A stretch of 64,000 bases of DNA from Alicyclobacillus sp. GTDB lineage: Bacteria; Bacillota; Bacilli; Alicyclobacillales; Alicyclobacillaceae. Made by a program: the position numbers and the translations under genes. Where the stretch lies: contig JAIMBT010000014.1 of the NCBI GenBank assembly GCA_023511295.1, positions 1 to 64,000 of the forward strand, written 5' to 3'. This document shows positions 41,857-51,052 of this stretch, piece after piece. Below the pieces are notes generated by a model. It was given only the letters and a program-made list of their open reading frames with translations. It searched no databases and was not told the DNA's origin. Numbering within the stretch: the stretch's first letter is position 1; every line of letters starts with the position of its first letter.

Positions 41857-41864
41857 CGCTTTCA
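41851..41864 (-). promoter_or_regulatory. cre site overlapping the fru promoter
   Basis: TGAAAGCGTTGACA on the minus strand fits TGWAANCGNTNWCA completely and includes the -35 hexamer, so CcpA binding would block the promoter. Confidence 0.7.
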
Positions 41865-41967
41865 GGTGTCGGCCGTCGCGAATCGGGTGGAAGGAGCGGA
41901 TGGATTCCGTTCTCGAAAGACGGCCAGTGTTGTCAACACGCGACGGAGCTATCGGAGGTGTCGTGGT

Positions 41968-42411
41968 ATGATGTTTGAAGCAGCCAACGTGTTGATGGCG
42001 GTGGACGGAGCGTCCCAGGAGGACGTGATTCGCGCCGTTGTCCGCCGAGCCGAGGAACTGGGAAAGGTCACAGACGCGGAGCAGACCGTCCGCGCCGTGT
42101 TGCAGCGAGAAGCCGAGAGTACGACCGGGTTCGGGAAGGGCGTGGCGATTCCGCACGGCAAGACGTCGGCGGTCACGGAACCCGTCCTGCTGTTCGCGAA
42201 ACTGAAGCAGCCGGTGGACTGGAAATCACTCGACGACCAGCCCGTCACGATGTTGTTTCTCATCCTGGTTCCGGAAACTTCCGCTGCGGAGCATCTGAAG
42301 ATCCTCGCCAAACTCGCCCGCAAGCTGATGCACGACGACTTCGTCGAGGCATTGCGCGGCTTTCAGACTGCAACGGAACTGGCTGCCTACGTGGACGCCG
42401 AACTGGCGTAA
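41968..42411 (+). CDS. PTS EIIA, fructose/mannitol type
   Basis: The 147-residue single-domain protein has the phospho-acceptor His in GKGVAIPHGKTSAV and an LLFAKLKQPVDWKSLD strand typical of EIIA-Fru/Mtl. It receives phosphate from HPr and passes it to EIIB, most likely the divergent FruA. ATG at 41968 has GGAGGTG upstream; the frame is open further 5' but without a ribosome site. It is followed by ptsI. Confidence 0.9.
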   Translation: MMFEAANVLMAVDGASQEDVIRAVVRRAEELGKVTDAEQTVRAVLQREAESTTGFGKGVAIPHGKTSAVTEPVLLFAKLKQPVDWKSLDDQPVTMLFLILVPETSAAEHLKILAKLARKLMHDDFVEALRGFQTATELAAYVDAELA

Positions 42412-42497
42412 CCGCGGAAGGTTCGGGACGAACGCGGGGCGATGACGCCGCGCAGGTTCCGAATCGGGCAAACTTGTCACGAAACGAGGTGTCTGGT

Positions 42498-44234
42498 GTG
42501 CGCATGGTATTTCGCGGTGTAGCGGCGTCCGACGGGATTGCCATCGGACCGCTGTTCGTTCTGCAACACGCACCAGTTGAAGTGGAAGAACGCAGAGGCG
42601 TCGCGGTCGACGCGGAACTCGCCCGCCTGGACGACGCAGTCGCCAAGACCAAACAGGACCTGCAGTCGCTGCACGAAACGGCGTTGGAACGGCTGGGCCC
42701 CGACGAAGCGGCCATCTTCACGGCGCACCTGCAGATTTTGGAGGACCCGGAGTTCGTCGGCGCGACCAAGCGGCAAATCGAAACAGACCAGGTCAACGCC
42801 GAGTTTGCCCTCACCACCGTCTCGAATCAACTGGTGGCGCTCTTTGAGCAGTTGGAGGACGACTACCTCCGGCAACGCGCTGCGGACATCAAGGACATCC
42901 GTCAGCGCGTGCTTTCGCACCTGCTCGGCACGGGCAGCGCAAACCTCTCGAACCTCACCCACCCGGTTGTGCTCGCTGCCGTTGAACTGACCCCTTCGGA
43001 CACCGTTGTTCTGGACAAGCGCCGTGTGCAGGCGTTCATCACCGACGTCGGCGGACGAACCTCCCACTCTGCCATCATGGCCCGCTCGCTCGGGATTCCG
43101 GCCGTCGTTGGTCTCGGCTCCGCCACCGCATCGATTCCGCCCGGCACCACCGTGATTGTCGACGGATTCGGCGGCGAAGTGATTGCCGACCCAGATGCGG
43201 CGGAGATTGCGCGGTTCACAGAGCGAATGGAAGAGGCTGCCGCGGACGCGAAGGTCCTCGCGACGCTGAAGGGCGAGCCGTCCGTCACGCGGGACGGACA
43301 CAAGGTGGAGCTGGCGGGCAACATCGGGACACCGGCCGACTTGGCGGCCGTCTTGGACAACGGCGGCGAAGGTGTCGGGCTGTTTCGCTCCGAGTTTCTC
43401 TATATGAACCGCGACACCGCCCCGACCGAGGAGGAGCAGTTCACCGCGTACCGGGACGTGGCCGAACGGCTGGCGGGTAAGCCGGTCGTCATCCGAACCC
43501 TCGACGTTGGCGGGGACAAGGAGATTCCGTACCTGGACCTGCCAAAAGAGGCCAATCCGTTCCTCGGCTATCGGGCCATCCGCGTTTGCTTGGACCGGAC
43601 CGACCTGTTCCGGACCCAACTACGGGCCATCCTGCGCGCATCCCACTATGGGAACGTGAAGGTCATGTTTCCGATGATCTCGAACGTCTCCGAAGTTCGG
43701 CGGGCGAAACAGGTGCTCGCGGAGGTGAAGGACGACCTGCGCAGGGAGGGTGTGCCGTTTGACGACCGGATGGAAGTCGGCATCATGGTCGAGATTCCGT
43801 CCGTCGCTGTAGCGGCAGACCTCGTCGCGCCAGAGGTCGACTTCTTCTCCATCGGCACGAACGACCTCATCCAGTACACGATGGCGTGCGACCGGATGAA
43901 CGAGCGCATCTCGCACCTGTATCAGCCCTACCACCCGGCCATCCTGCGCCTCGTGAAGATGGTCATTGACGGCGCACACCGGCACGGCAAGTGGGTCGGG
44001 ATGTGCGGCGAGATGGCTGGCGATGAAACGGCGGCGCCGCTTTTGTTGGGGCTGGGCCTGGACGAATTCAGCATGAGTGCAGGGTCCATCCTCAAAATCC
44101 GACAGCGCGTCCGCAACCTCCGGTTTGCAGATGCCGAGGCACTGGCCGCTGCGGCCGTCCATGAAGAGAGCCAGGAAGCCGTCCGGGCACGGGTGGCGCG
44201 CTGGCTGGAGCAGGCCGGAGAGCACCGAAGCTAA
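42498..44234 (+). CDS. ptsI: PTS enzyme I (phosphoenolpyruvate-protein phosphotransferase)
   Basis: The 578-residue enzyme is of normal length: swivel domain FRGVAASDGIAIGPL, active-site His in GGRTSHSAIMARSLGIPAVVG, PEP-binding VGLFRSEFLYM and FFSIGTNDLIQYTMACDR, and catalytic Cys in GMCGEMAGD. It starts PTS phosphotransfer to HPr. GTG at 42498 has GAGGTG upstream; ATG at 42504 is also possible. ptsH (HPr), the usual neighbour, is absent from this window. Confidence 0.93.
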   Translation: MRMVFRGVAASDGIAIGPLFVLQHAPVEVEERRGVAVDAELARLDDAVAKTKQDLQSLHETALERLGPDEAAIFTAHLQILEDPEFVGATKRQIETDQVNAEFALTTVSNQLVALFEQLEDDYLRQRAADIKDIRQRVLSHLLGTGSANLSNLTHPVVLAAVELTPSDTVVLDKRRVQAFITDVGGRTSHSAIMARSLGIPAVVGLGSATASIPPGTTVIVDGFGGEVIADPDAAEIARFTERMEEAAADAKVLATLKGEPSVTRDGHKVELAGNIGTPADLAAVLDNGGEGVGLFRSEFLYMNRDTAPTEEEQFTAYRDVAERLAGKPVVIRTLDVGGDKEIPYLDLPKEANPFLGYRAIRVCLDRTDLFRTQLRAILRASHYGNVKVMFPMISNVSEVRRAKQVLAEVKDDLRREGVPFDDRMEVGIMVEIPSVAVAADLVAPEVDFFSIGTNDLIQYTMACDRMNERISHLYQPYHPAILRLVKMVIDGAHRHGKWVGMCGEMAGDETAAPLLLGLGLDEFSMSAGSILKIRQRVRNLRFADAEALAAAAVHEESQEAVRARVARWLEQAGEHRS

Positions 44235-44264
44235 CGGTGGTCACTTTGCGGGAGGGTTCGTGGC

Positions 44265-44504
44265 ATGGATGTGGAAGGACAGCAACTCTTTTTGAAATAC
44301 ATTCTGGAACGCGTACAAGAAGGGAAGGAAGAAGAAGCTCGGGCGTTGCTCGCTGGTTATTTCCAGAAGCAGGCGGATGGGACATTCACGCCAGAAGAGA
44401 TTGCCCAGTCGATTCCCCGCATTCTGAGCTTGTTGAGGCCAGAAAAAATCGTGGAAGTCCAGGCCGTGATGAAGCGATTTGCGGAAAGTCACGGGGTGAA
44501 ATAA
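44265..44504 (+). CDS. Small 79-residue soluble protein after ptsI, unknown function
   Basis: ATG at 44265 follows GGGAGGG. The helical, charged product (FLKYILERVQEGKEEEARALLAGYF, then FTPEEIAQSIPRILSLLRPEKI) lacks membrane segments and Cys. It is 30 bases after ptsI and is probably cotranscribed. It is not HPr: there is no phosphorylatable His motif. I do not recognise a family. Confidence 0.65.
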   Translation: MDVEGQQLFLKYILERVQEGKEEEARALLAGYFQKQADGTFTPEEIAQSIPRILSLLRPEKIVEVQAVMKRFAESHGVK

Positions 44505-44630
44505 AGCACGCCACCTGCTCTGAGGACCCATCGGGAATCGTTCGCTCGACGTTCGGCCGACCACGGTGCGACCGGGGTGCGGGTGCGCGATAGCTGCCTG
44601 AAGGCGGTCGCTGTCGGCGGCCGCCTCCCC

Positions 44631-45305
44631 TTACGGAGTTCCGTTCACTCTGCGCAGGCTGTGCAGTGCGGAGAGGTAATGTTGCTCGAGGGCGTCACAC
44701 GCGACGGTTACGTCGCCGCTTCGCAACGCTTCAATCAACTCCTGGTGCATACCGGCCAGGCGAGCCATGCGGCTCGGCGCTTTCGATTGGACTGCGATAA
44801 ACATCGCCCCGACCTGCGTATCCAAGGACTTGTAAAGGTCAAGCAGTCGACCATTGTCGGCCAGCTTCACGACCGTGTGGTGAAAGGCGATGTCCGCCTG
44901 AATCATTTCTCCGACGTCCTTCGCCGATTGGGCGACTTCAAACCGCTTGACAATCTCCTCGAGCTGGCCCAGGACGGCGGCGTCAACGCGGTTCATCCCG
45001 CTGCGAACCGCTCCGACCTCCAACAGCGCCCGCAGCTTGTACACCTCTTCCGCGTCTTTGTCGGACAACTCCGTGACGAACGTGCCGCGGTGTGCGTGGT
45101 AGGTGACCAGACCTTCCGACTGCAACCGTCGCAGCGCTTCCCGGACGGGGCCTCGGCTCATGCCGAGCTGTTCCGCCAGTTGCACTTCGTTGATGCGCTC
45201 ACCCGGAACCAGTTCGCCGAGCAAGATCATGCGCCGCACCACATTTTCGACGCCTTCGCTCAGCGTGCGAAAGCGAAACTCCGTCGCGTCGTTGCCCAAC
45301 TCCAC
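44631..45305 (-). CDS. GntR family regulator (FCD subfamily)
   Basis: The 224-residue protein has a GntR winged helix (GERINEVQLAEQLGMSRGPVREAL) and an FCD domain with the metal-ligand pattern (QADIAFHHTVVKLA, GMHQELIEAL and LEQHYLSAL). The start GTG at 45305 follows AGGCGGTGG. It is the last gene of a minus-strand catabolic cluster and probably controls it. The palindrome at the cluster promoter (52192-52205) has the TGT-N2-ACA core preferred by GntR proteins. Confidence 0.85.
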   Translation of the reverse strand: MELGNDATEFRFRTLSEGVENVVRRMILLGELVPGERINEVQLAEQLGMSRGPVREALRRLQSEGLVTYHAHRGTFVTELSDKDAEEVYKLRALLEVGAVRSGMNRVDAAVLGQLEEIVKRFEVAQSAKDVGEMIQADIAFHHTVVKLADNGRLLDLYKSLDTQVGAMFIAVQSKAPSRMARLAGMHQELIEALRSGDVTVACDALEQHYLSALHSLRRVNGTP

Positions 45306-45485
45306 ACTGCCACCGCCTGTCTGTGACGTTTTTCGACTTCCTTCGCAAGTTCATGTTAGCACATCATCAGCCGAAGGCACCGTCCAGTCGTTCGCCTGTG
45401 GCGGCGTATGGTTCGCCTGCTCAGCGCCGGGCCGCCCCCACGGCGCAGCCAGGCGGCCCGCTGACCATCCGGTGACCCGCTGCCG

Positions 45486-46322
45486 TCAAAACATGTGGTG
45501 TCCACCGTCCACGCTGATCACCTGTCCGCTCACCCAGCGCGCGGCGTCCGAGGCGAAAAAGCACACAGCTTCCGCGATGTCGCGGGCCGTGCCAAGGCGG
45601 CGCAGCGAGATGGACGCCAGCAATGCAGCCTGGCCTTCCGGCCCCATCGCCTGCCACTGCTTCTCCGTTGTCGGGTTACTCCGGACAAACCCGGGTGCGA
45701 CGTTGTTCACTGTGATGTTATACGGACCCAGTTCGCGCGCCATCTGGCGAGTCAAGCCAATCTGCCCGGCCTTGGCGCTGGCGTACGCCTGGATGCCCGT
45801 GAGGCTAAAGCTCCGTCCGGCCCCCGACGACACGTTGACAATCCGGCCGTACTGCCGCGCCTTCATGCTGGGCGCCGCGGCCCGGATGCAGTAGAACGCC
45901 CCCGTCAGGTTGACGTCGAGGACAGCGCGCCACTCGGCCGGCGTGACGTCTTCAATCGGCTGGTGCACCTGCCCCAGCACGCCACCGGCATTGTTCACGA
46001 GGATGTCGAGCTTTCCGTACCGCTCCACCACCTCGCGGATACACGCTGTAACGGCGGCCTCGTCGGTGACGTCAAGGGTCTCCGTTCGGCCGCCTGGACG
46101 CACGCCGTCCGACGCGCCGAACTGCGCTTGTGCCTGTGCACCTGCGGCATCCAAGACCGCTTGGGTCGCTCCCAGCTCTCCTGCCGCGATGTCCACGGCG
46201 ACCACGAACGCACCCCGACGGGCGAGCAATGCTGCGATTTCACGGCCGAAGCCGTGGGCGGCACCGGTGACGAGGGCGGTACGCCCGCGAAAGACGGGGC
46301 CGATGTCTGGATACTCGTTCAT
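45486..46322 (-). CDS. Short-chain dehydrogenase/reductase
   Basis: The 278-residue classical SDR has the NAD(P)-binding TGAAHGFGREIA, NNAGG, catalytic Ser in VNVSSGAG, the YASAK catalytic motif, and the C-terminal VSGQVISVDGG. The Asp in VVAVDI after strand 2 suggests NAD rather than NADP. A 20-residue insert after the second helix is unusual. Its ATG overlaps the M28 gene stop by four bases. It probably oxidises a hydroxy acid or alcohol released by the amidase and deacylase genes upstream. Confidence 0.88.
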   Translation of the reverse strand: MNEYPDIGPVFRGRTALVTGAAHGFGREIAALLARRGAFVVAVDIAAGELGATQAVLDAAGAQAQAQFGASDGVRPGGRTETLDVTDEAAVTACIREVVERYGKLDILVNNAGGVLGQVHQPIEDVTPAEWRAVLDVNLTGAFYCIRAAAPSMKARQYGRIVNVSSGAGRSFSLTGIQAYASAKAGQIGLTRQMARELGPYNITVNNVAPGFVRSNPTTEKQWQAMGPEGQAALLASISLRRLGTARDIAEAVCFFASDAARWVSGQVISVDGGHHMF

Positions 46323-48097
46323 GATTGCGCCTCCTCTGTTCCGTACATCTCGGCGAATCTTGCCGCCTCCAGCAGGGCGTTCTCGACGTAGTTGGCGCGG
46401 CGCTGAATCAACACGAGGAGGTGTTGCTCCTCGGCGGAGGACGGAGCTGCCGCGTGGAGGTCCGCAATCGGTGCGAGGGCGGGGATGGGTGGCAGCGTCA
46501 GGGCCGGATCTGGCTCAAACCGGTTGCCTGTACTGTAATTGAGCGGCACCAGCCTGCGCGAGAGCCCGACGAGCGCGCGGTTGCGGACCGCCACGGGCAG
46601 GGCACGGGCATAGAGCGCCTCTACAGCAGCTTGCAGCCGGTCACACGCTACCAGTGCCGCATGGAGCGAAAACCGGGGACCTGCTGTCTCCTGCCAGCGC
46701 GTCAAGTGCTCGCGCAGCTCGGCAACCGTCTGGCGGAAGTCGAGGTCAAGCGCGTCGGCTTCCAGGTACGTCGCGAGTGCGCGCAGGTAGATGCGGGCGT
46801 CGCGCAACAGGAATGCAGGGTCCAACTTGTCTGGCGTGTCGTCCACGGCGTGCCACCACGGGCCAAGGCCCCCCGTCTTGCCGTTCCCTCCGAGGAGTGC
46901 GCTCACGTTGTAGCGCCCCTCGCCGTCCGGTCCGCTCTGCGGCGGCTGTTCGGAGAGGCACATGAACAGGCAGGACACGCCGACGCCGTAGAAGGATTGG
47001 TCACCGCCACGGGCGAAGCGGCCCCCGGAAAACGGCCCGCCCGTCTCTGCCGCGACCGTCTCTGCCGCGACGTGGCGGGTTTCCGACATCGCCCACGCCT
47101 CCGACAGCACCGTGGCGCCCTTGCCGCCGATGGAGTCGACGTACATGTGCAGCACGAGGTGGTCGACCAACTCCTGAAAGTGGTGATCCACGTACCAGGT
47201 AGAGCCCGCATAGCGCCCGTGCGAGTGGCCAGACCAGAAGCCGACGCGCAGTGTGCGCGCCAATCCTTCTCGGCGCTGCTGGAACAAGCGCAGCGCTTCC
47301 AGCTGCAGCGCGTTGGCGCTCGCGTTGTCCATGGCACCGTAATGCCACGAATCGACGTGGCCGCCCAGCAGCACCACCTCGTCAGGGTAGCGACTGCCGC
47401 GGACCTCCGCAATCAACTGCGGAATCTGCCGCCAACCGGTTTCAACCTGGGTGTGGAGCGTCGCGATGACCCGCCCGCCCGTCAGCCAAGATTGAATCGC
47501 TTTCCCGTCCCGTGCGACGATGGACACCACGGGCAGGTTCGGCAACTGCGATACGGTCTCTGCGGACGGAGACCCCCAGACCGGTGAGATTATCATTTCG
47601 TGCAGTTCGTCGCCGTTGACGAAGATGGCCCCTGCGGCCCCAGCCCGCACGGCCGCTACGGCCTTCGCGGGAGACGCGAGGCCGCTGATGAGGGCAATCT
47701 CACCCGGCCGGAACCCGCTCGCGCGGTAGTCGGCAGCCTCCCCGCCCGCGACGTCCACGACCCGCCCGGTGACACCGGCCTCGGGCGTACTGGCGCCCAT
47801 CGAGTGGGTGATACACGAGAACGACGGCACCTCCGATGCACCCTCGCGGCGCACGATGAGGCGAGCCGACCCCGGCAGACTGATGAACGCCGGGTGCGTG
47901 GTTCGCTCGTAGGGGATGCCCCACGCCTGCAGGCAGGACTCGATGTAGTCGAACGCTTCTGCCTCGCCAGGCTCTCCCGACAGGCGAACCCACTGTGCAA
48001 TCGCTTCCACGTGGTGCATCAGGTCGTCGGCGGTGACGAGGTCTTGCACCGGCGCGAAGTCGGTGTGCGCGGCACCGCGGATGGATGGGTCGGACAT
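46319..48097 (-). CDS. M28 family metallopeptidase-like protein with PA domain
   Basis: The 592-residue protein has a PA-like insert (about 110-215) followed by a zinc peptidase domain: LLGGHVDSWHYGAMDNASAN (first metal residues), RVGFWSGHSHGRYAGS, and WWHAVDDTPDKLDP. In typical M28 enzymes the segment after strand 4 reads W-x-x-E-E-x-G; here it is WSGHSHGRYAGS, with His in place of Glu. The catalytic base is therefore altered. No signal peptide is visible. It lies inside the amidase operon and overlaps the SDR gene. Confidence 0.8.
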   Translation of the reverse strand: MSDPSIRGAAHTDFAPVQDLVTADDLMHHVEAIAQWVRLSGEPGEAEAFDYIESCLQAWGIPYERTTHPAFISLPGSARLIVRREGASEVPSFSCITHSMGASTPEAGVTGRVVDVAGGEAADYRASGFRPGEIALISGLASPAKAVAAVRAGAAGAIFVNGDELHEMIISPVWGSPSAETVSQLPNLPVVSIVARDGKAIQSWLTGGRVIATLHTQVETGWRQIPQLIAEVRGSRYPDEVVLLGGHVDSWHYGAMDNASANALQLEALRLFQQRREGLARTLRVGFWSGHSHGRYAGSTWYVDHHFQELVDHLVLHMYVDSIGGKGATVLSEAWAMSETRHVAAETVAAETGGPFSGGRFARGGDQSFYGVGVSCLFMCLSEQPPQSGPDGEGRYNVSALLGGNGKTGGLGPWWHAVDDTPDKLDPAFLLRDARIYLRALATYLEADALDLDFRQTVAELREHLTRWQETAGPRFSLHAALVACDRLQAAVEALYARALPVAVRNRALVGLSRRLVPLNYSTGNRFEPDPALTLPPIPALAPIADLHAAAPSSAEEQHLLVLIQRRANYVENALLEAARFAEMYGTEEAQS

Positions 48098-48155
48098 CGT
48101 AGTCCCTCCTGCTCTGTGGTTTGACGTCTGTCTGGCCTCTGACCTTCGTCGCGGT

Positions 48156-48329
48156 TCACTTCGGAAACGCTGGTTCTGCGAATGGATGGAACGCCGACTG
48201 CGTCAGGTCCCGGATGGCTGCGATGAAGGTGTGGGTCGTATGCGGCGTATCGTACAGGATGCGCGCGCCGACACTGGAAACCACGTCCAGGATGGCGTCC
48301 CCCGTCTCTTCATCGGTCCAACGCAACAC
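48156..48329 (-). CDS. 57-residue protein in the amidase operon, unknown
   Basis: GTG at 48329 follows GGAGGCGATTCT. The product starts MLRWTDEETGDAILDVV and ends FAEPAFPK, soluble, with a His-Thr-rich middle. It sits between the amidase and M28 genes. Small proteins next to amidases can be GatC- or AtzG-like chaperones, but I see no clear match to those. Confidence 0.55.
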   Translation of the reverse strand: MLRWTDEETGDAILDVVSSVGARILYDTPHTTHTFIAAIRDLTQSAFHPFAEPAFPK

Positions 48330-48371
48330 AGAATCGCCTCCTATCTAAAGGAACACTAGAGACGCGACCAC

Positions 48372-49844
48372 TCAGACCCCGAGCGACGCTTCCATCACGG
48401 CAGCCCAGCGCAGCAACTGGAGGTCGTGGCAGCGCAGACCGACCAACTGCAATCCGACGGGGAGGCCCTCTTCGCAGCGGCCGCAGCAGATGGAGACCGC
48501 CGGATGACCGGAGACGTTGAACGGCCCGGTATAGCGCATCTCGTCCATCGTCGCGTCGCCGATGGCCGGGTCTTCGGCGGGCGCCGGGAAGTCGACCGTC
48601 GGTGTGACGAGTACGTGGTATCTCGTGAACCAACCGTCGACGGTGCGCCGCAGCTCTCGCTGTGCAGCCAGAGCGTGGAGGTAGTCGACCGCAAGGGACT
48701 GGCGACCTGCGTCAATCTGCTGCCAGGTCAGCGGGGCATAATCGGAAGCCCGGTCCCACCACGGTCTGTGGACCTCGGCCGCTTCCGGGAGCAGGATGGA
48801 CAGCAAGGTCTCCTCCGCAGCCTCCAACGCCGCCAACCCTGTCGCAGGGAGCTCCTCGAGCTCCACCCCCATCGATTCCAGGGTCTGCAGCGCTCGATTG
48901 TACGCCTGGCGAACGGAAGGCTTCGTGTGACGAAGGAACCCGGCGGGCAACACCCCGGCCCGCAGCGGTCGGTCGGCGGCCGTGACCGGTTGTCCGCCCC
49001 TTCGGCCGGGCTCCAGATGAGCCGTACCGCCGATGGATCCTGCGTCCAGTGGACGGCCGGCGCCGCCTAGCGCCGACCCGGCCATCGCTTCCAGCAGCCA
49101 CGAGAGGTCGGCGGCCGTTCGGCCGATGGGGCCGACGTGATCTAGCGCGTGCGACAGCGGGAACACACCGTCGGTCGGGACGAGCCCGTACGTCGGCTTG
49201 AGCCCCGCCACGCCACAGTAGGCAGCAGGAATGCGGATGGAGCCACCCGTGTCGGTGCCCACGGCGCCAAACAGCATCCCCGCTGCGACAGCCGCCGCAG
49301 AGCCGCCGCTGGACCCACCCGAGGTCCGCCGAGGGCAGTGCGGATTGTTGGTCTGCCCGAAGTCAGGATGCGGGACGCCGTAGGCGAACTCGAGCAGGTT
49401 CGTCTTACCGAGCAAGAGGGCCCCTGCCTCGCGCAAACGGGTCCAGACCAGCGCGTCGGTGGTGGCGGTGTGGCCGCGCAGGATGCGAGACCCGCACGTC
49501 GTCTCCAAACCGGCCACGTCGACGAGGTCCTTCAAGCCGATGGGAACCCCGAGCAGCGGCGGTAAGTCGGCGGAACAGCCCGCCCGTCGGGCCGCTCGGT
49601 AGGCCTGCTCCGCGGCGCCGGCGGCAGCGCGCGCCTCGTCGGCGCAGACGGCGATAAAGGCGTTGAGCGTCGGCTCCCAGGCCTCCATCTGCACGAGCGC
49701 AGCTTGCAAGATCTCGACGGGCGAAGTAGATCCGCTCCGGTACGCGCCGACCAGCTCTGCGATGGTCCAGCCGAGCCGCTCGTCCGCCCACTGCGGACCG
49801 CCGGGGCGGGCCGGCATCCGCGACGGACCGGTTGTCCGCGCCAT
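48372..49844 (-). CDS. Amidase signature family hydrolase
   Basis: The 490-residue enzyme has the complete Ser-cisSer-Lys triad: Lys in VPIGLKDLVDVAG, the Ser-rich RTSGGSSGGSAAAVAAGM, and the nucleophile in GTDTGGSIRIPAA. It resembles GatA/AtzE-type amidases and hydrolyses a carboxamide. There are no gatB or gatC neighbours, so a tRNA role is unlikely. Its ATG overlaps the deacylase stop (TGATG). Confidence 0.88.
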   Translation of the reverse strand: MARTTGPSRMPARPGGPQWADERLGWTIAELVGAYRSGSTSPVEILQAALVQMEAWEPTLNAFIAVCADEARAAAGAAEQAYRAARRAGCSADLPPLLGVPIGLKDLVDVAGLETTCGSRILRGHTATTDALVWTRLREAGALLLGKTNLLEFAYGVPHPDFGQTNNPHCPRRTSGGSSGGSAAAVAAGMLFGAVGTDTGGSIRIPAAYCGVAGLKPTYGLVPTDGVFPLSHALDHVGPIGRTAADLSWLLEAMAGSALGGAGRPLDAGSIGGTAHLEPGRRGGQPVTAADRPLRAGVLPAGFLRHTKPSVRQAYNRALQTLESMGVELEELPATGLAALEAAEETLLSILLPEAAEVHRPWWDRASDYAPLTWQQIDAGRQSLAVDYLHALAAQRELRRTVDGWFTRYHVLVTPTVDFPAPAEDPAIGDATMDEMRYTGPFNVSGHPAVSICCGRCEEGLPVGLQLVGLRCHDLQLLRWAAVMEASLGV

Positions 49845-50794
49845 CAGCGGGCGTCCCCCAGGGCGAGGAGCGGATCGTTCCCGTTGATAGCGAGCGAGGT
49901 CACGAGGAACAGCACCTTGCCGCCGGTCTGGGCGGTGACGGTGCGCAGGGGTTCCCCAAACAGGTCGCAGATGCGCCCAAGGGTCTGTCCTGCCGTCACG
50001 GTGTCCCCGCAGGAGACGGCTGGGTACCACAGCCCGGCGGTGTCCGCCCGGTACCAGTCGAACTGCTGCAACACCTGCGTCTGCGTGGGTTCGACCTCGC
50101 CCGAGAGCACCCCGAGCTTGCGCAGGCAGTTGTGCACGCCTGTCTGCAGCTGAGCGGAGGCCTCGCGGCTGAGGATGCCCTGCTGGCCCGCCTCGGCGAT
50201 GAGGGCCAGCTTGCCGGCCTCCGCCGCCGCGCCGTAAGTGGACCCTGGGACCTGGCCGCGGCTCGCGATGACGTACGGGATACCGAAGGTCCGCGCCAGA
50301 TCTTCAGCTGCTTGGTCCAATCGCGCATCTCCTGTGACGTGGTAGATGGAGAACGGGACCAACGCCTCAATCATGTCGCCGCCGTGCAGGTCCATCAACA
50401 CATCTGCCGGCTGAATGGCCGTACGGTAGATGAAGTCGGCGAGGCGCTCCGCGTCGGTACCATCGGCGGCTCCGGGGAAGGACCGGTTGAGGTTCTTGCC
50501 ATCCCCGGGATGGACGTAGATGCTGCGCGCAAAGAAAGAGTCGGTGTTGACGATGGGCAGCACCGCCACGCGGCCGTGCACCGTCTCCGGCTGGAGGGTG
50601 CGACCGAGCTGCAGCGCAGCGTCGATGGAGGAGTACTCGCAGCCGTGGATGCCGCCGAGGATGAGCACGGTCGGCCCAGGGGCGACCCCGTGAATGAGAA
50701 ACACCGGAATAGGGGTGTTCACCCCCGGTGCGTCGAGGGTGCCGTGCACGCGCTGCCCTGGTTCAGCGGCCAGTGTACCGAAGTGCCACGTCAT
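49844..50794 (-). CDS. Succinylglutamate desuccinylase/aspartoacylase family deacylase
   Basis: The 316-residue zinc enzyme of the M14-like AstE/AspA group has metal ligands in GGIHGCEYSS (His and Glu) and LMDLHGGDM (His). LNRSFPG is typical of the DoeB/AspA branch, and a C-terminal beta-barrel region ends in GGKVLFLV. It should remove an acyl group from an N-acyl amino compound. It is upstream of the amidase in the same operon and follows the reductase gene after a 258-bp gap in which I see no gene or clear RNA element. Confidence 0.85.
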   Translation of the reverse strand: MTWHFGTLAAEPGQRVHGTLDAPGVNTPIPVFLIHGVAPGPTVLILGGIHGCEYSSIDAALQLGRTLQPETVHGRVAVLPIVNTDSFFARSIYVHPGDGKNLNRSFPGAADGTDAERLADFIYRTAIQPADVLMDLHGGDMIEALVPFSIYHVTGDARLDQAAEDLARTFGIPYVIASRGQVPGSTYGAAAEAGKLALIAEAGQQGILSREASAQLQTGVHNCLRKLGVLSGEVEPTQTQVLQQFDWYRADTAGLWYPAVSCGDTVTAGQTLGRICDLFGEPLRTVTAQTGGKVLFLVTSLAINGNDPLLALGDAR

Positions 50795-51052
50795 GGGACC
50801 TCACCTCTCTCGTTTCGGATGGAGGTAGATTTGGGAGGAGCGGCTGCCGGGGGTGGTTCATGGCTGCCGACCCGGACCATCCATTTGCGAACATTCCCAG
50901 TTTGTCTGTCTCCGGACTACCTGTACTGTCCCCTCGCTCGCCGCCTTCCGGCTGAACGACCTTCATCGTCTCGGACGGCATCCAGGAACCTGGGCCAAGC
51001 CGCCCACCCTGAAGGTGTGCGAACGGCTTCACGGTTTGTCTATGCCATTTAT

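Noticed and set aside
48156-48329. GatC or AtzG homologue beside the amidase
   Set aside because: Size and position fit, but I see none of the family's conserved sequence, so it stays an unknown protein.
50795-51052. Hidden gene in the 258-bp gap between the reductase and deacylase genes
   Set aside because: The only minus-strand open frame begins inside the reductase gene, runs antisense-like in composition and lacks a ribosome site.
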